DNA of 31,165 nt, taken from assembly GCA_030374805.1 (NCBI GenBank), contig JARGSG010000063.1:1-31165 (forward strand). The letters are read 5' to 3'. Position 1 is the stretch's first letter, and every line of letters begins with the position of its first letter. This document shows positions 16,628 to 26,187 of the stretch, in pieces. The stretch is from Gracilaria gracilis. Its lineage: Eukaryota > Rhodophyta > Florideophyceae > Gracilariales > Gracilariaceae. Both the position numbers and the translations under genes were made by a program. A model generated the notes under the pieces. The model saw nothing but the letters and a program-made list of their open reading frames with translations. It searched no databases and was not told the origin of the DNA.

Positions 16628-17193
16628 TTTGAAGTAGTGGCATCAAAGATAAACAGCACAAAGAAGGTGAAACACGATGTGGCATGGAAAGCAATTCAAG
16701 ATGGGTATAACCGGCCGCATCAGCGATTTAAAAGCAACGATAAAATAGAGAAATTGGTGAGGATGGTGAGTTTGAGGAGATTTCGAGCGTGAAGAATGAA
16801 GCTCGTGATGATATGCTCACGACGAAAATCCAAAAATCTGAGAAACTAGATCGTAATAGAGAACTTTTAGGAGCAATCATCAGACAAAAAGCTACGAAAA
16901 GGAAGGATTCTGTTGCTGCTGACGATGTAAACGTAGTAGAAGGCCAAGAAGGCTCGCAAGAAGAGGCCACGATTCAGGACTCAAGCAGCTCCTCTCCTGA
17001 GGAAAGAGCACAAAATTATACTGCATCGTTGGAGCGTCGTGCCAAGCGTCGCATGGACCTCCACAAGAGATGTTTGCAGCCTGAGCGTAAACGGTCGAGT
17101 CCGAGAGAAAGTAGCGCGACTTCGATCGCGAAGAGCGTCGTCGAGAACGTAATGAACTACAGTGGATTGCGTTGTAGACGTTCCGAAAGATGA
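16628..17193 (+). pseudogene. frameshifted Myb/SANT-like fragment with charged tail
   Basis: Two overlapping plus-strand frames form one plausible protein. The first (16628-16792) has H-D-V-A-W-K-A-I-Q-D-G-Y-N-R-P and K-S-N-D-K-I-E-K-L-V-R, recalling the Trp/helix pattern of SANT/Myb-like domains. The second (16744-17193) continues with acidic then Lys/Arg-rich sequence (R-N-R-E-L-L-G-A-I-I-R-Q-K-A-T), a Ser run and a basic coiled tail. A one-base shift around 16745-16790 separates them. Such two-part proteins often accompany DNA transposons in protists, but the match is weak and the assignment is inference. Confidence 0.35.
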
Positions 17194-17299
17194 TGGACGT
17201 CAGTGGTGGTTTAAAACTAGAAGATCATTTCCGAGAAGCTCCTAGAAAGAGTAGTGATGCGGTAAAGAAATCCAGAGATGGTGGGAAAGCCAGTGACGA

Positions 17300-17354
17300 A
17301 GGCTTGGCGGCTCCACTCAAAGAACTTCGCTTCGCTTCGCTCCTCGCCAAGCCT
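17300..17354. repeat. 10-bp inverted repeat
   Basis: AGGCTTGGCG (17300-17309) and CGCCAAGCCT (17345-17354) are exact inverted copies 35 bp apart. Three TTCGC units lie between them. It is within a plus-strand frame (17190-17471) without recognisable motif. Confidence 0.6.
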
Positions 17355-17471
17355 CTGCTCGCTTCGGACTTTGAGCTCATCACTCCGCCTTCACCTTACG
17401 CGGTGCTACCGCGAGACGTAAGATACTCATGCAGTGTAGGAGGCTGGCACCCGAAGTTGGTGGATACTTGA

Positions 17472-18385
17472 TTTCCGTAGAAGTAAGTTCTAATGGTCAT
17501 GAGGAGGACCATGGCTAGAAAAAGGGATCCCAAGGGAGCTTGCAATACGCGCAGCTTCCTTCAATTATCCATTTTACTCCAGTATACCTTCACTTCCTTA
17601 ACGATCCAGACGGTTATGCGGCCGCTTCCCATACACTTCTGGTAATGCTTCTGATCCTCACTAAGATGAGATCCTTGAAATAGCGTTTCAAGATAGTCGG
17701 TTGTAGTCGCTGTCACCATAGAAGCAGTACTGCTTTCCCGCCACCATGAGAGCGTGCTCAACTTGCGCATCTAACTGCGAACGTGCGTAGAGAGTCTAAT
17801 CGTGTCTCCTACTCTCAACAGCGCCATATAGGTGTAAGATGATGACACCAGTGCAGACAATTGTTTGGTACTTTGAGGCATGTACGCGTTCATGTCAGTT
17901 GTAAACGATGTGTTGTAAAACATCATCGTTCGGTCTCGCTATATTTAACGCGTTACCATCCATAAAACCAGCTCAGTTTTCCAGGGCATCGGTTTTTTCA
18001 AGGGCAACAGCGGCCCACTCTGATGCTTTCTGCGCACAATATGGGGCACATAACACGCCGGTCAGCAGATGCTCGTAGTTCTACAGAAAGAAATTCAGCA
18101 CTTTCCAGAATATTTCGCTCATGTGCAGAGCATGTTTCCGAAACATGGTTTCTATGTTTACCCAGCGAAATGGTGTAGCCATTAGACTTAAAACAATACA
18201 CTTAAAGGACAGAAAATTGTATGAAATTTATGTCAACTATTTTAATCTGCCAGGATTTGGCGCATCCAATTCTTTGCTCAATAACAACCTGTAACAGATT
18301 CATTAGAAGCTACTGGATAAAACATATTTCCATTATATCCATGAATCTCCTTCACTATCGCTGATCCATGACGAAAGCGGGGCCC
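17472..18385. other. no supported gene
   Basis: AT-rich, short frames only, no recognised repeat. Confidence 0.4.
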
Positions 18386-19003
18386 CTACGCTTCCTCCCT
18401 GTCGTTTCCCTTCTGGGTCACGTTGTCCTCGCGAGAACGATGCTCGAAAGAGAGGATTTGATTGACCTGATGAGGACTTTGCGAAGCTGCAGGATGGCGT
18501 CCCACGGGGTTCACTTGCGGTTGCGGGCTACGGTGCCGAGCCGCAGCCTGCACTGATGGCGTTGGCCCAATTGGGTTTCGGCCTTGCGGCTGTTCCAGGT
18601 GAGGCTTATAGTACCCCTCCGCGACGCGTCGGTGGTAATTCGTTTCGCAAAGCTGCACCGGCACGTTGTGGTATATGGGTGGAAGCCATTCGCAGCCAGG
18701 CCAAGAGGTGTATAGACAGGTAAAACATGGGGGCGTTCTACTGTCCGAATTGGGTACCACGGGATACGAAGGTAGCGCCCTGGGTAGCGTAAGCGGGCTC
18801 ACGCTTAGGGGCGCGAAGTTAAAACCCCGAGCGGATTGTATCGTGGACGGCGTTGACGTTCCCGTGGACGGGACAGACGGTTTTGAAGGGGACGACGCTG
18901 GTTGAACAGCGAGGGCCAGGGCGCCCTCGTCTTCAAAGAGCAAGCCCCAGTCGGGTTCATCCGTGTCTGTAGAGACACTGAGCAAAGTCCATGATGATAC
19001 CAT
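18386..19003 (-). CDS. Pro/Ser-rich ORF, unrecognised
   Basis: About 205 codons on the minus strand, probably disordered in the first 85 residues (P-S-K-P-S-V-P-S-T-G-T-S-T-P-S). A middle segment looks more ordered: C-F-T-C-L-Y-T-S-W-P-G-C-E-W-L-P-P. It follows the ORF at 19010-19315 on the same strand with a 6-bp gap and a frame change, so the two could be one broken or spliced gene. No family recognised. Confidence 0.22.
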   Translation of the reverse strand: MVSSWTLLSVSTDTDEPDWGLLFEDEGALALAVQPASSPSKPSVPSTGTSTPSTIQSARGFNFAPLSVSPLTLPRALPSYPVVPNSDSRTPPCFTCLYTSWPGCEWLPPIYHNVPVQLCETNYHRRVAEGYYKPHLEQPQGRNPIGPTPSVQAAARHRSPQPQVNPVGRHPAASQSPHQVNQILSFEHRSREDNVTQKGNDREEA

Positions 19004-19009
19004 CCGGGT

Positions 19010-19315
19010 TTATGATGCGCTCTGCGCCGCTTCCAGTGTTTTGGAGTACTTCTTAGAAAAGCCGCCGAGAAAATCAGTATCGCGATAGTTAGACGGTAAT
19101 TGATATATGTAAGCAATGGCCGGAGAGAGGGAACTAGTACTGATCGAATACTTGTCGCCAGAAGCATCAGAAGCGATTCGATGGAGCGTGGTATCCTCTG
19201 ACGCCGCAATCCAGCAGGGAATGTTCCACCACGCAATATCTTGCGGCTGCACGATCTTATCGTACCACGCCGTCTCCCAGCGCGAAGCATCAGCAGATGG
19301 AGTAGCATATGTCAT
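19010..19315 (-). CDS. protein-like minus-strand ORF, unrecognised
   Basis: 101 codons with folded-protein character: W-E-T-A-W-Y-D-K-I, I-A-W-W-N-I-P-C-W-I-A and D-T-D-F-L-G-G-F-S-K-K-Y. Downstream in another frame I-I-M-D-F-A-Q-C-L-Y continues briefly, which suggests a frameshift. No family recognised. Confidence 0.28.
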   Translation of the reverse strand: MTYATPSADASRWETAWYDKIVQPQDIAWWNIPCWIAASEDTTLHRIASDASGDKYSISTSSLSPAIAYIYQLPSNYRDTDFLGGFSKKYSKTLEAAQSAS

Positions 19316-19630
19316 GTAATGTTATCGGGCATTTCCACCTCACACAGAAGTTAATTCCGGTCATTCGCAACACGCCCGAGGCGGCCATCATTACCGTGTT
19401 GTCCATTGCTGCCGATCACACCAAGGCCACCAACACCATCGACTACGACATCTTCCTGGACAAAGATTCTAGCACTTACGACAAGATCGCGATGCAGCAA
19501 GCATGCAATGAGCTACTTCTGAATCCATCTTAGTCATTCTCGCCAAGCCCGAAATAGCGTCGCAAGCCGAGGAAACAATCATCATCACGGGCGCCACCGA
19601 GAAGGTGGGGAGCTCCAGTCAGACATGAAA
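19309..19630 (+). pseudogene. short-chain dehydrogenase/reductase (SDR) relic
   Basis: The frame at 19309-19533 has N-V-I-G-H-F-H-L-T-Q-K-L-I-P-V and V-L-S-I-A-A-D-H, matching the SDR N-x-x-G-H-F and V-x-S-x-A region. Y-D-K-I-A-M follows where the catalytic Y-x3-K motif is expected, but the Lys is not in place. The N-terminal Rossmann segment is missing upstream. Just after the stop, another frame reads T-I-I-I-T-G-A-T-E-K-V-G (about 19576-19611), resembling an SDR nucleotide-binding start but in the wrong order. Non-functional fragment. Confidence 0.55.
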
Positions 19631-19680
19631 CGAAATTTGTCCCATACTAGCTAGCATGCAGCAATTAGACAGTTCACTGA

Positions 19681-20100
19681 GTGACCCTGAACGAGGCCCT
19701 CCGGACCTTCAAGTGTCTTCAGCATTCTAATAACCTCAGCGCACTTTCCATACACAACGGCTATGTAAAACGAATGAGAATGCAGAACGAAACGGTGCGC
19801 GTGTGGGAGAATCAAAGCGGAACCACCATCAGGCAATCGGTTGAAGTTCACATAAGTTGGGTGAAGTGCGTGGCGCTCAGCGCGGACGGCACTCGTATCC
19901 TGTCAGGCTCGTGGGACAGAACGGTGCGCGTGTGTGATGCTGAAAGCAGCACCGCCACCGGGAACCCTCTTAAAGGTCACACAGGTGGATTGAAGTGTGT
20001 GGCCCTTAGCGCGGATGGCACTCGCATCGTGTCAGGCTCTTGGGAAGGAGCATCGCGTGGGATGTTGAAAGGGGCAGCGCCATTTGGTACAAACCAAGCT
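19681..20100 (+). pseudogene. WD40-repeat fragment of a STAND-type protein (5' piece)
   Basis: Two and a half nearly identical WD40 units: V-K-C-V-A-L-S-A-D-G-T-R-I-L-S-G-S-W, then R-T-V-R-V-C-D-A-E-S, then a second unit with G-G-L-K-C-V-A-L-S-A-D-G. The second breaks after S-G-S-W-E near 20045; the following bases still resemble a WD40 unit in another frame (A-W-D-V-E). High identity between units is typical of WD40 arrays in NACHT or NB-ARC proteins. The array ends where the GATGTCC repeat block begins, and more WD40 sequence resumes at 20945. Confidence 0.75.
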
Positions 20101-20119
20101 GGTAACGATAAGAAACCCC

Positions 20120-20510
20120 AGACAGACAAAATGATGTTCCTTGGATGTCCACTGGATGTTCGATATTGGACATCTAAAGTGCATCTTATGCATATCTGAC
20201 GGACATCGTGGATGTCCTTCGGATATCCATAAGATGCACATAAGATGTCCTAAAGATGAATGTAAAAGATATGCATTGGACGTTCTAGTTATGTCCACCA
20301 GATGTACGTCGGAAGTGCAATAATATGTCCGTTGGATGTTCCGGTTTTCTAGTAGATTCAACGGATATATTTTACACATCCGATGAACATCTCATGTACA
20401 TCTTATTGCAAATCTGCGGGACATCCAAAGTGCATCTTTTACGGACATCCAAAGAACGTCTTTGGTGTGTCTGACGTAGATCCATAAACTCCGGAGCGCA
20501 TCCAAGGTAC
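20120..20510. repeat. array of GATGTCC / GGACATC words
   Basis: Short words such as GGATGTCC, GGACATCC and AAGATG recur in both orientations at irregular spacing. A 24-bp direct step is visible (GGACATCCAAAG repeated near 20430-20455). It interrupts the WD40 pseudogene. Confidence 0.7.
20168..20250. repeat. 83-bp imperfect palindrome inside the array
   Basis: Two 40-base arms around GTG (20208-20210) with about 35 of 40 positions paired. Exact blocks include GTGCATCTTATG/CATAAGATGCAC and GGACATC/GATGTCC. As RNA this would make a long hairpin. Confidence 0.7.
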
Positions 20511-20570
20511 ATCACCGTGTTCACTCGGAACCAGACGGTACTAGGGATCGAAGGTGGCTCCACCTAGGAG

Positions 20571-20944
20571 GTGAGTGTTGGGGAGCGACCTGTAAGGTGT
20601 GGCAGCACCGGCCACTGAACGGTGCAACGGGTTCGGCGTGCTGACTGCGGCGACGTTGGTACAGGGTGGCGCACAGCGTCCATGGAACCGAAAGAACTGT
20701 AGTGCCTTTGATATACCTTAAGAGATTGAATGTAGAAACCTGGAAAGGGGCTTAGTACCACGTTGGTGCTTAGTTTACAATCTCTGGTAGGGGGGGAGCA
20801 GAACACTCACTATAGGGTGAGTGACTTCGACTTCCGCCGTCGCCGTCTATGTAGGCCATGTGGGAGGCACACAGTAACGGTACATCTCGCGAAAATATCT
20901 ATCCTAAATTACTAAATTAGTTTGTAGTTAATTAGACCATCCTG
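20571..20944. other. possible solo-LTR-like or MITE-like segment
   Basis: Non-coding block between the repeat array and more WD40 sequence. GTGAGTGTT at 20571 has an inverted copy AACACTCAC near 20803. From 20574 it begins TGTTGGGGAGCG, similar to starts near 22984 (TGTGGGGCCGCC) and 25126 (TGTGGGGAGCG). It ends in AT-rich C-T-A-A-A-T-T-type sequence. Element class uncertain. Confidence 0.3.
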
Positions 20945-21262
20945 GTGCCTACTCTCACAAATGGTTCCGCTGTACCGGCTCTCCTGAAGCCCATTTATAC
21001 CCAGAGGTTTATCATGCGAGCTATCGTACAGGCCATCGGGCAGCCGCGTGAAGGTCACAAACTTAGGTTGAATTGGGTTGCGCTTAGCGCGGACGGCACC
21101 CGCATCGTGTCAGGCACGAATGGCGGAACGGTGCGTGTGTGGGACGTTGACATCGGCAACGCCGTCGCGCAGCCTCTGTGCGGGCACACGAGCAGGGTTG
21201 CGTGCATTCCCTTCAGCGCGGAGCGCAATCGCAAGACGAAGCTTAGGATAGATATGTCGTAG
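20945..21262 (+). pseudogene. WD40-repeat fragment (continuation)
   Basis: Contains one good WD40 unit (N-W-V-A-L-S-A-D-G-T-R-I-V-S-G, then G-T-V-R-V-W-D-V-D) and the start of another (C-G-H-T-S-R-V-A-C). It ends about 110 bp before the left end of the hAT element. Nucleotide similarity to the units at 19860-20040 and 27720-27880 is obvious by eye. Confidence 0.75.
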
Positions 21263-21446
21263 AAATGAGACGGAATCGTCGCGCGTTTGAGGCAGCATGG
21301 GTGCGAAAAGTGCGCAATGCAAGACAATACGAGCGAGCATAGGGAGAATACGATTGCGTCTGATTGCAATCCTTTTGACACTGTTTAATCGCAATTGCAA
21401 TTCGCTCTCTTTAGTGAAATCTTTCCTGCAACCTAAACTGTAACAA

Positions 21447-21560
21447 GCAATCGTATTGCAATTCTTTCCCTTTCTTTGCAATCGAATTGCAATTCTATCT
21501 CTTTCCTCGAAATTAATTGCAATTCTCTCTCTTTGCTAGCAATCGAATTGTAATCAGCCT
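21447..21560. repeat. 31-bp tandem repeat (left subterminal array)
   Basis: Units start near 21447, 21478, 21508 and 21539 with the core GCAATCGAATTGCAATTC followed by a C/T-rich tail. The last unit is partial. Confidence 0.8.
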
Positions 21561-21599
21561 CCACACTTTTCAATCGACTAAGAAATACAACTAACAATA

Positions 21600-22963
21600 C
21601 AATATCCTATCGTAGCACCATAGAGGCCTTAGAACTTTGATCTTTCTGTATAGCTTTCCAAAACCGGAGCTTGTAGGTTCCTGACCCTTCCCAATAAGAT
21701 GCAACGTCTTCTGAACTATATACACCTCCCAAAACCTCTCGTTCAAACGTAAAAAGGATAATGGTCTCAAAAGGCGACGGACTTGTCTTCATTTTGTTTT
21801 GCTACAGAAGTTTCATCGCAATTGACCAAAGAGGTTCTAGTTCGTCCACAGATCTTACTACAAAAACCCAGTTCTTATAACCAGTCTTCTGAACCTTTCT
21901 GCGCTTCCTTTGATTCAGTCCCTCTACAAAAGAAGAAGTGGAAGCGGTATTCTGTTCTACATCGTTTTCAGAAGACCATGATTCCTTCGTTAGCAATGTT
22001 GCGCATGGATGACACTATTTCAAGGACATAGAACTGGATTCACCACACTGAATCTTTACAACGCTGCTTTCAAAAAGCCGGTCAGTAAGAATCTGGGCAT
22101 CATTTCCAATATACTTCTCTTGCAAGAGCATCTATACAAAGGCGACGAGTTGTTATAAAACCCAGATGAAATATCCTCAAATAACATATTGAAAGCATCT
22201 CGGCATTTTGACACCGGCAACTTTCGAACCTGAAGATATTGAGTAGCCCCATCACTTTCACGCAATTGTTTGCAAAACTTCTCTACTTTTTTCTTAAATA
22301 GAGAAGAGTTGTCCGCTGTTAGATCACTTGACTGAAAATAATCAGCTCATCGCGGATCTTGAGGAATCTATCGAGCATGTGTAGTTTACGCGACCACCTA
22401 GTCTTATTGTGTAATATTGGACGTAAGTCGATAAGGTTTCTCAGCAAAGCAGCATTCCGCTTGCGATGCGTGCATTCTCTCATCGTCTGATGTACCTTTT
22501 CGATCGTGAATCGAATATCAGTCGTATTGCAAACCATATAATTTACCTCAAGGTTCAGCAAATGGCTCTTGCACGCGACATGTGGAACTTTCAGAGATCT
22601 TGCAATTTTCTTATTCACCTTGCAGTTGTCCCCAGTCTGAGATAGTATCCACTCTCTTGCAACAACACAAAAAGACTCGAACATTCTGATAATGTGCTGA
22701 ACATTTTTCTCGGCTGTAAAGGCGACGGCCTCATCATCGGTAGAGTGAACTAAGTTTTGGTCTTTATCTTCATTTGCAACACTTGCCATTGGTTGACACG
22801 AAAGAAGAGTACGTTGTACAGAGTTCTTTCTGTATGTATCAGAACCTTTTTCAAAGGACGATGAATGATGTGTGTAGCATGCAGAAAGTCCTATGTAGTG
22901 CATTTCCCCACAAGTTTAGCCGTCATGAAGGATCGCACCTTGTCCTGCTCTGCTGAGCTCTTT
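21600..22963 (-). pseudogene. hAT transposase, middle and C-terminal parts, multiply broken
   Basis: Reading on the minus strand: G-A-I-L-H-D-G then a stop (TAA), M-H-Y-I-G-L-S-A-C-Y (about 22900), T-G-D-N-C-K-V-N-K-K-I-A-R, C-K-S-H-L-L-N-L-E-V and a R-W near 22400 typical of the hAT RNase-H-like core. A frameshift near 22325 leads to D-L-T-A-D-N-S-S-L-F and Y-L-Q-V-R-K-L-P-V (22056-22326). Further broken pieces (21802-21996 and 21607-21792) resemble the C-terminal dimerisation region, with S-V-D-E-L-E-P-L-W-S and S-P-F-E-T-I. Stops and indels make it non-functional. Confidence 0.75.
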
Positions 22964-23461
22964 TCGTACAATAACCGATGAGGTGTGGGGCCGCCTGTCG
23001 TAAGGGAACGCTCGTGGGTTCAACCTATAAGGAGAAAACACCCACAACTAGTATGGTAGTAGGGCACCTGAAACGCGCAGGGGCAAACGGCGGGACAACT
23101 AGTCTGGACCGTGTAGGTGTACGGTAGTAGACGTCGACGAGCGGTAAAACCTGAATGGTAGTAGAGAACAAGCGATCAAGATAGTATAGCTTGTGCCCTA
23201 ATAGTGCCTGACTTTACAATACCAGAGGGGGAAGGCGAGGTGCACCGCAATATATACAAGTGCACCGACGCCGATCTCCCTTGCGGGCATGACGTCATCG
23301 GCTGCGCCCAAGACATACTGTCATGGACCAGCAATGTTAAGCTAAACTAAACTAGAAATAGTAAAATATAAAATAGGGAATTCCAATTAGGTGAAGTGTA
23401 GGTTCCAAGTCACACACGTAGGCCCACGCGGCACAAACCCACTGATGTCTCATTGTACTAC
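22962..23461. mobile_element. 500-bp insertion inside the hAT transposase gene
   Basis: Flanked by the direct repeat AGCTCT (22956-22961 and 23462-23467). Removing it and one copy joins the transposase reading from I-G-S-E-L to E-L-S-R-A-G-Q-G-A-I-L. Its ends share the inverted word GTACAAT (start TTTCGTACAAT, end ATTGTACTAC). It has no ORF and contains three GGTAGTAG words. A non-autonomous element of unknown class, younger than the hAT copy. Confidence 0.55.
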
Positions 23462-23930
23462 AGCTCTGATCCAATTTTATTCTCGACACGCTCTGTGAGT
23501 TTAAGAATGACGTGTCGTACAGTTTTGATTGAAAACTTGTCGCGATGCTTCGAAAACATACGGAGTTTTTCGTCTTCGACGATGCAGATCGGGATATTTT
23601 TGAAAATTATATAATTATATAACGAATGTAATCGTGCTGCGCTTGTTCTTTTCGGGTGACATTCAAAAAATTAGTCTTACAATGTTCATCAGATAAAGCT
23701 TTCAGCTTCTCTTTCAGATTCGAAGAATATAGAGAGTACAGCTTTTCCTCCGTTCCCTCACCCAAACACGCGCGATGATGACGAAAACGGTTCTGGAATC
23801 CAGTGTTTTTCGGAAAGGCGATTTGACGGTTGGTTTTTCGACCGAGCTCGTTTGGACACCTGTAAACTAGGTACGTTCTTTTGCTATGGACTGCATCTTT
23901 AGAGACATGCGATTTCGTCTCTTTGCGTAG
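23462..23930 (-). pseudogene. hAT transposase, N-terminal part
   Basis: Minus-strand frames read Y-L-V-Y-R-C-P-N-E-L-G-R-K (about 23860), then F-R-H-H-R-A-C-L-G, a C...H-H-x2-C arrangement resembling an N-terminal zinc finger of hAT transposases. Further on come E-D-E-K-L-R-M-F-S-K and K-T-V-R-H-V-I-L-K-L-T-E-R-V. At least one frameshift (about 23620) lies between. The upstream frame K-D-A-V-H-S-K-R-T suggests the protein starts near 23930 or further up. Confidence 0.55.
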
Positions 23931-24474
23931 GGGTTGAAAAAGAAGATGCCTACAGCTTTCAGTGATGGAGTAGCTCGTAGGAACTTCATTTCGTATGTAT
24001 TGTGAGCGCAGTAGAAGACAGGGTGCGGTTTAAGGTTGGGTTCTCTCCGTTGTAGAGCTATTGAGACAGTGTGCTGTCCTATGAAGTGAATGGTTTTGAG
24101 ACCCATTGGTTTTGTGTAATATCTATTGGTTTCAAAGCTCTTTAGCTATCATTGGATCAATAACGTCACTTTGATGCTATCAATATATGTGTGTAATGTA
24201 TACGTCCCAGGGAAAACTTTCCGTCATTGACATATCAATAAATTCTCCGCATGTCAGTTATTTTCATAAATGTTCGAGGCATTTTCAATGAATCATTTTT
24301 TTCAAAAACAATTAATTCATTAGATCTTCATAGTATTTCGATGTAATGAAACGATAATGACGTTGGATTTGATCAAATGAAGAAAAGAGCAGCCGTGCTT
24401 GAAAATCGTATGAATTCCGAATTTAAATCGAATGCACAAGTTTTCGCTGGGCGTTCTACTAGACATGATTCATG

Positions 24475-24640
24475 CAATCTTGTCCGTGATTGCATTGAAG
24501 TGCAATCGATCACTATGTTTGAAGACGATATGCAATCAAGCTGCAATCTTTATTCAATGATGCAATCGGATTGAAATTCTTTGCTAGAAAAGCAATTCGT
24601 TATTGCAATCTTAAATTGCAATCGATTGCAAACGCAATCG
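24475..24640. repeat. TGCAATC cluster (right subterminal array)
   Basis: About nine copies of TGCAATC or GATTGCA in 165 bp, ending in the inverted repeat CAAACGCAATCG. Mirrors the left-end array of the hAT element. Confidence 0.8.
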
Positions 24641-25125
24641 ATTGGAACAAACTCCTGAGTACTGAATACAAGGGAAGAGACAAGTCTAGTAATGATCGAA
24701 ATGACCCGGGCGAAAGGTAGAGGACGGAGAGAGGGTTCTCTTCATCGGCGGGGGTGGGCGCGGTGCTGAAAGCGGGGACGAAAAAGACCCGAGTTGGAGG
24801 ATGGCGATGCATAGGCTCAGAGACTTGGCTTGGGGCACAGGCGCCGTTTGCGCTTCGTGACACAAGACGTGAGAGCTTACAGGACGTGTGGTGAAATATC
24901 CATTTCATTCCTGTAGTGCAATGCCCGTGAGGGAAAGCAGCCACGAAGAAGTTCGGGATCTTCCTCTTTGGAGGGTAGTCAGCGAACAGAGCACTCTCTG
25001 GAAAGGCACGACGAAGTCGGGTGTAAGACCGAGGCCAGACCGTCACGACGGAGCGTAGAGAGCAAGACAAGAATTGGTACACCTCTACGAGGGTTGTTGG
25101 GGTCCTCTAGAGAGGGAGCGAGTCC
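24641..25125. other. no supported gene
   Basis: A 160-codon minus-strand frame (24600-25082) overlaps the hAT end, has no motif and is probably chance. Confidence 0.4.
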
Positions 25126-25535
25126 ACAGTGTGGGGAGCGTACCAAGTAGTGGTGCACGCCCACCAAGTGGTGGAATATCCACGCACTCGTAAGAGGGAA
25201 AAGGGAATCCACAAGATGTAGTGGAAAAGGGGCAAGATATACGGCACAAACCGGGGTTTTCCTTATACAAGGTCGAACGCGACAATAGTTGGTAATATTC
25301 CCAGTATTGGGTTCCTTTAGAGGACGCAGGGTGGATAGGCGATCCGTATGCTACGGGGTATCCCTCCTTGGGGGAGTTGATGACCGCCGAAGGCGTGAAA
25401 TTCTAGAGCCAACCCCTGGTTGCCGGAGCTTTACTGGCGCGACGGCGAGATCGCCGGCGCACTAAGTAGTGCAGCTCACTGCCTAATAATTAGGAATAAA
25501 CTAACTAAATCAGTCCACGAACAGTGGTAATTACC
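25126..25535. other. LTR-like non-coding block
   Basis: Starts TGTGGGGAGCG like the blocks near 20574 and 22984. Contains CCAAGTAGTGG and CCAAGTGGTGG, and ends in AT-rich AATAAACTAACTAAAT. Class uncertain. Confidence 0.25.
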
Positions 25536-26187
25536 CACGTATTGTGGCCAACCTCCCCAGCTCACACCGTGTCCCACGTGTCCAACCCATCTCAATGGTT
25601 ATTACTATTCATATAATAGTCCTCCCGTGCAACGGGAATTATGAACCAAGTACCACCACATCCCCTTCCAAGGGCGTTGCACTACAATTCCCGTTCCGTC
25701 AATTGCACAGCAGAGTCTGCCGTTGTCGACATGATGTTGCGCATCTCGCCAGGGGTGCCTCACACTTTCCCACACTTCCGCCCCCCGTCTTTTTCATGAC
25801 AATGTTCTCGTACACGTCTTTGTCGCCTTGAGGAGTTGCTAATTGCTCTCGGGAATGTGTCTCCGCTTACGGAGAACATCGCACCGATCCAACGTAATGT
25901 GTTGAACATGCAGCCCTCACTCGCGGCACACACTCACTGCGACTTTCTCGCCACTGCGCCTTCGTCGTCAATGCGCCTTCGTTGCCATTGCGCCTTCATG
26001 GCCACGAAGCAGTCTGCACATCCTTCTGGTCGCCTTACGCTCTCGGAAATCGCCAGCATCCATCAAAATTCCATGCGGTCGTGCTCTCTCCCTCCCTCCG
26101 GTTTGCTGTCCTACTCTCATCGCACAAGCCCCTAGCACAGGGTTACTGAAGGGGGCTCAATTCCGCTTTTACCATCTCTCCACCCAC
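25536..26187. other. no supported gene; one 17-bp tandem repeat
   Basis: Short plus-strand frames without motif. At 25955-26005 three 17-bp units begin TGCGCCTTC. Confidence 0.45.
25955..26005. repeat. three 17-bp tandem units
   Basis: TGCGCCTTCGTCGTCAA, TGCGCCTTCGTTGCCAT and TGCGCCTTCATGGCCAC in direct succession. Confidence 0.85.

Larger units (their letters stand above)
21351..24640 (-). mobile_element. decayed hAT-superfamily DNA transposon
   Basis: Defined by hAT transposase pieces in one order on the minus strand and by end sequences. CGATTGCGTCTG (21351-21362) and the inverted copy CAAACGCAATCG (24629-24640) match at 11 of 12 positions. Both ends carry many TGCAATC/GATTGCA words, as expected of hAT subterminal transposase sites. 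I found no 8-bp target duplication directly outside these repeats, so the exact borders are unproven. The interior is interrupted by a 500-bp insertion. Confidence 0.5.

Noticed and set aside
23005..23025. GGGTTCAACC resembling a tRNA T-loop
   Set aside because: No matching A box, anticodon stem or acceptor stem at the required distance.
24600..25082. 160-codon minus-strand ORF
   Set aside because: It overlaps the hAT right-end repeat, has no motif and starts without a clear context.
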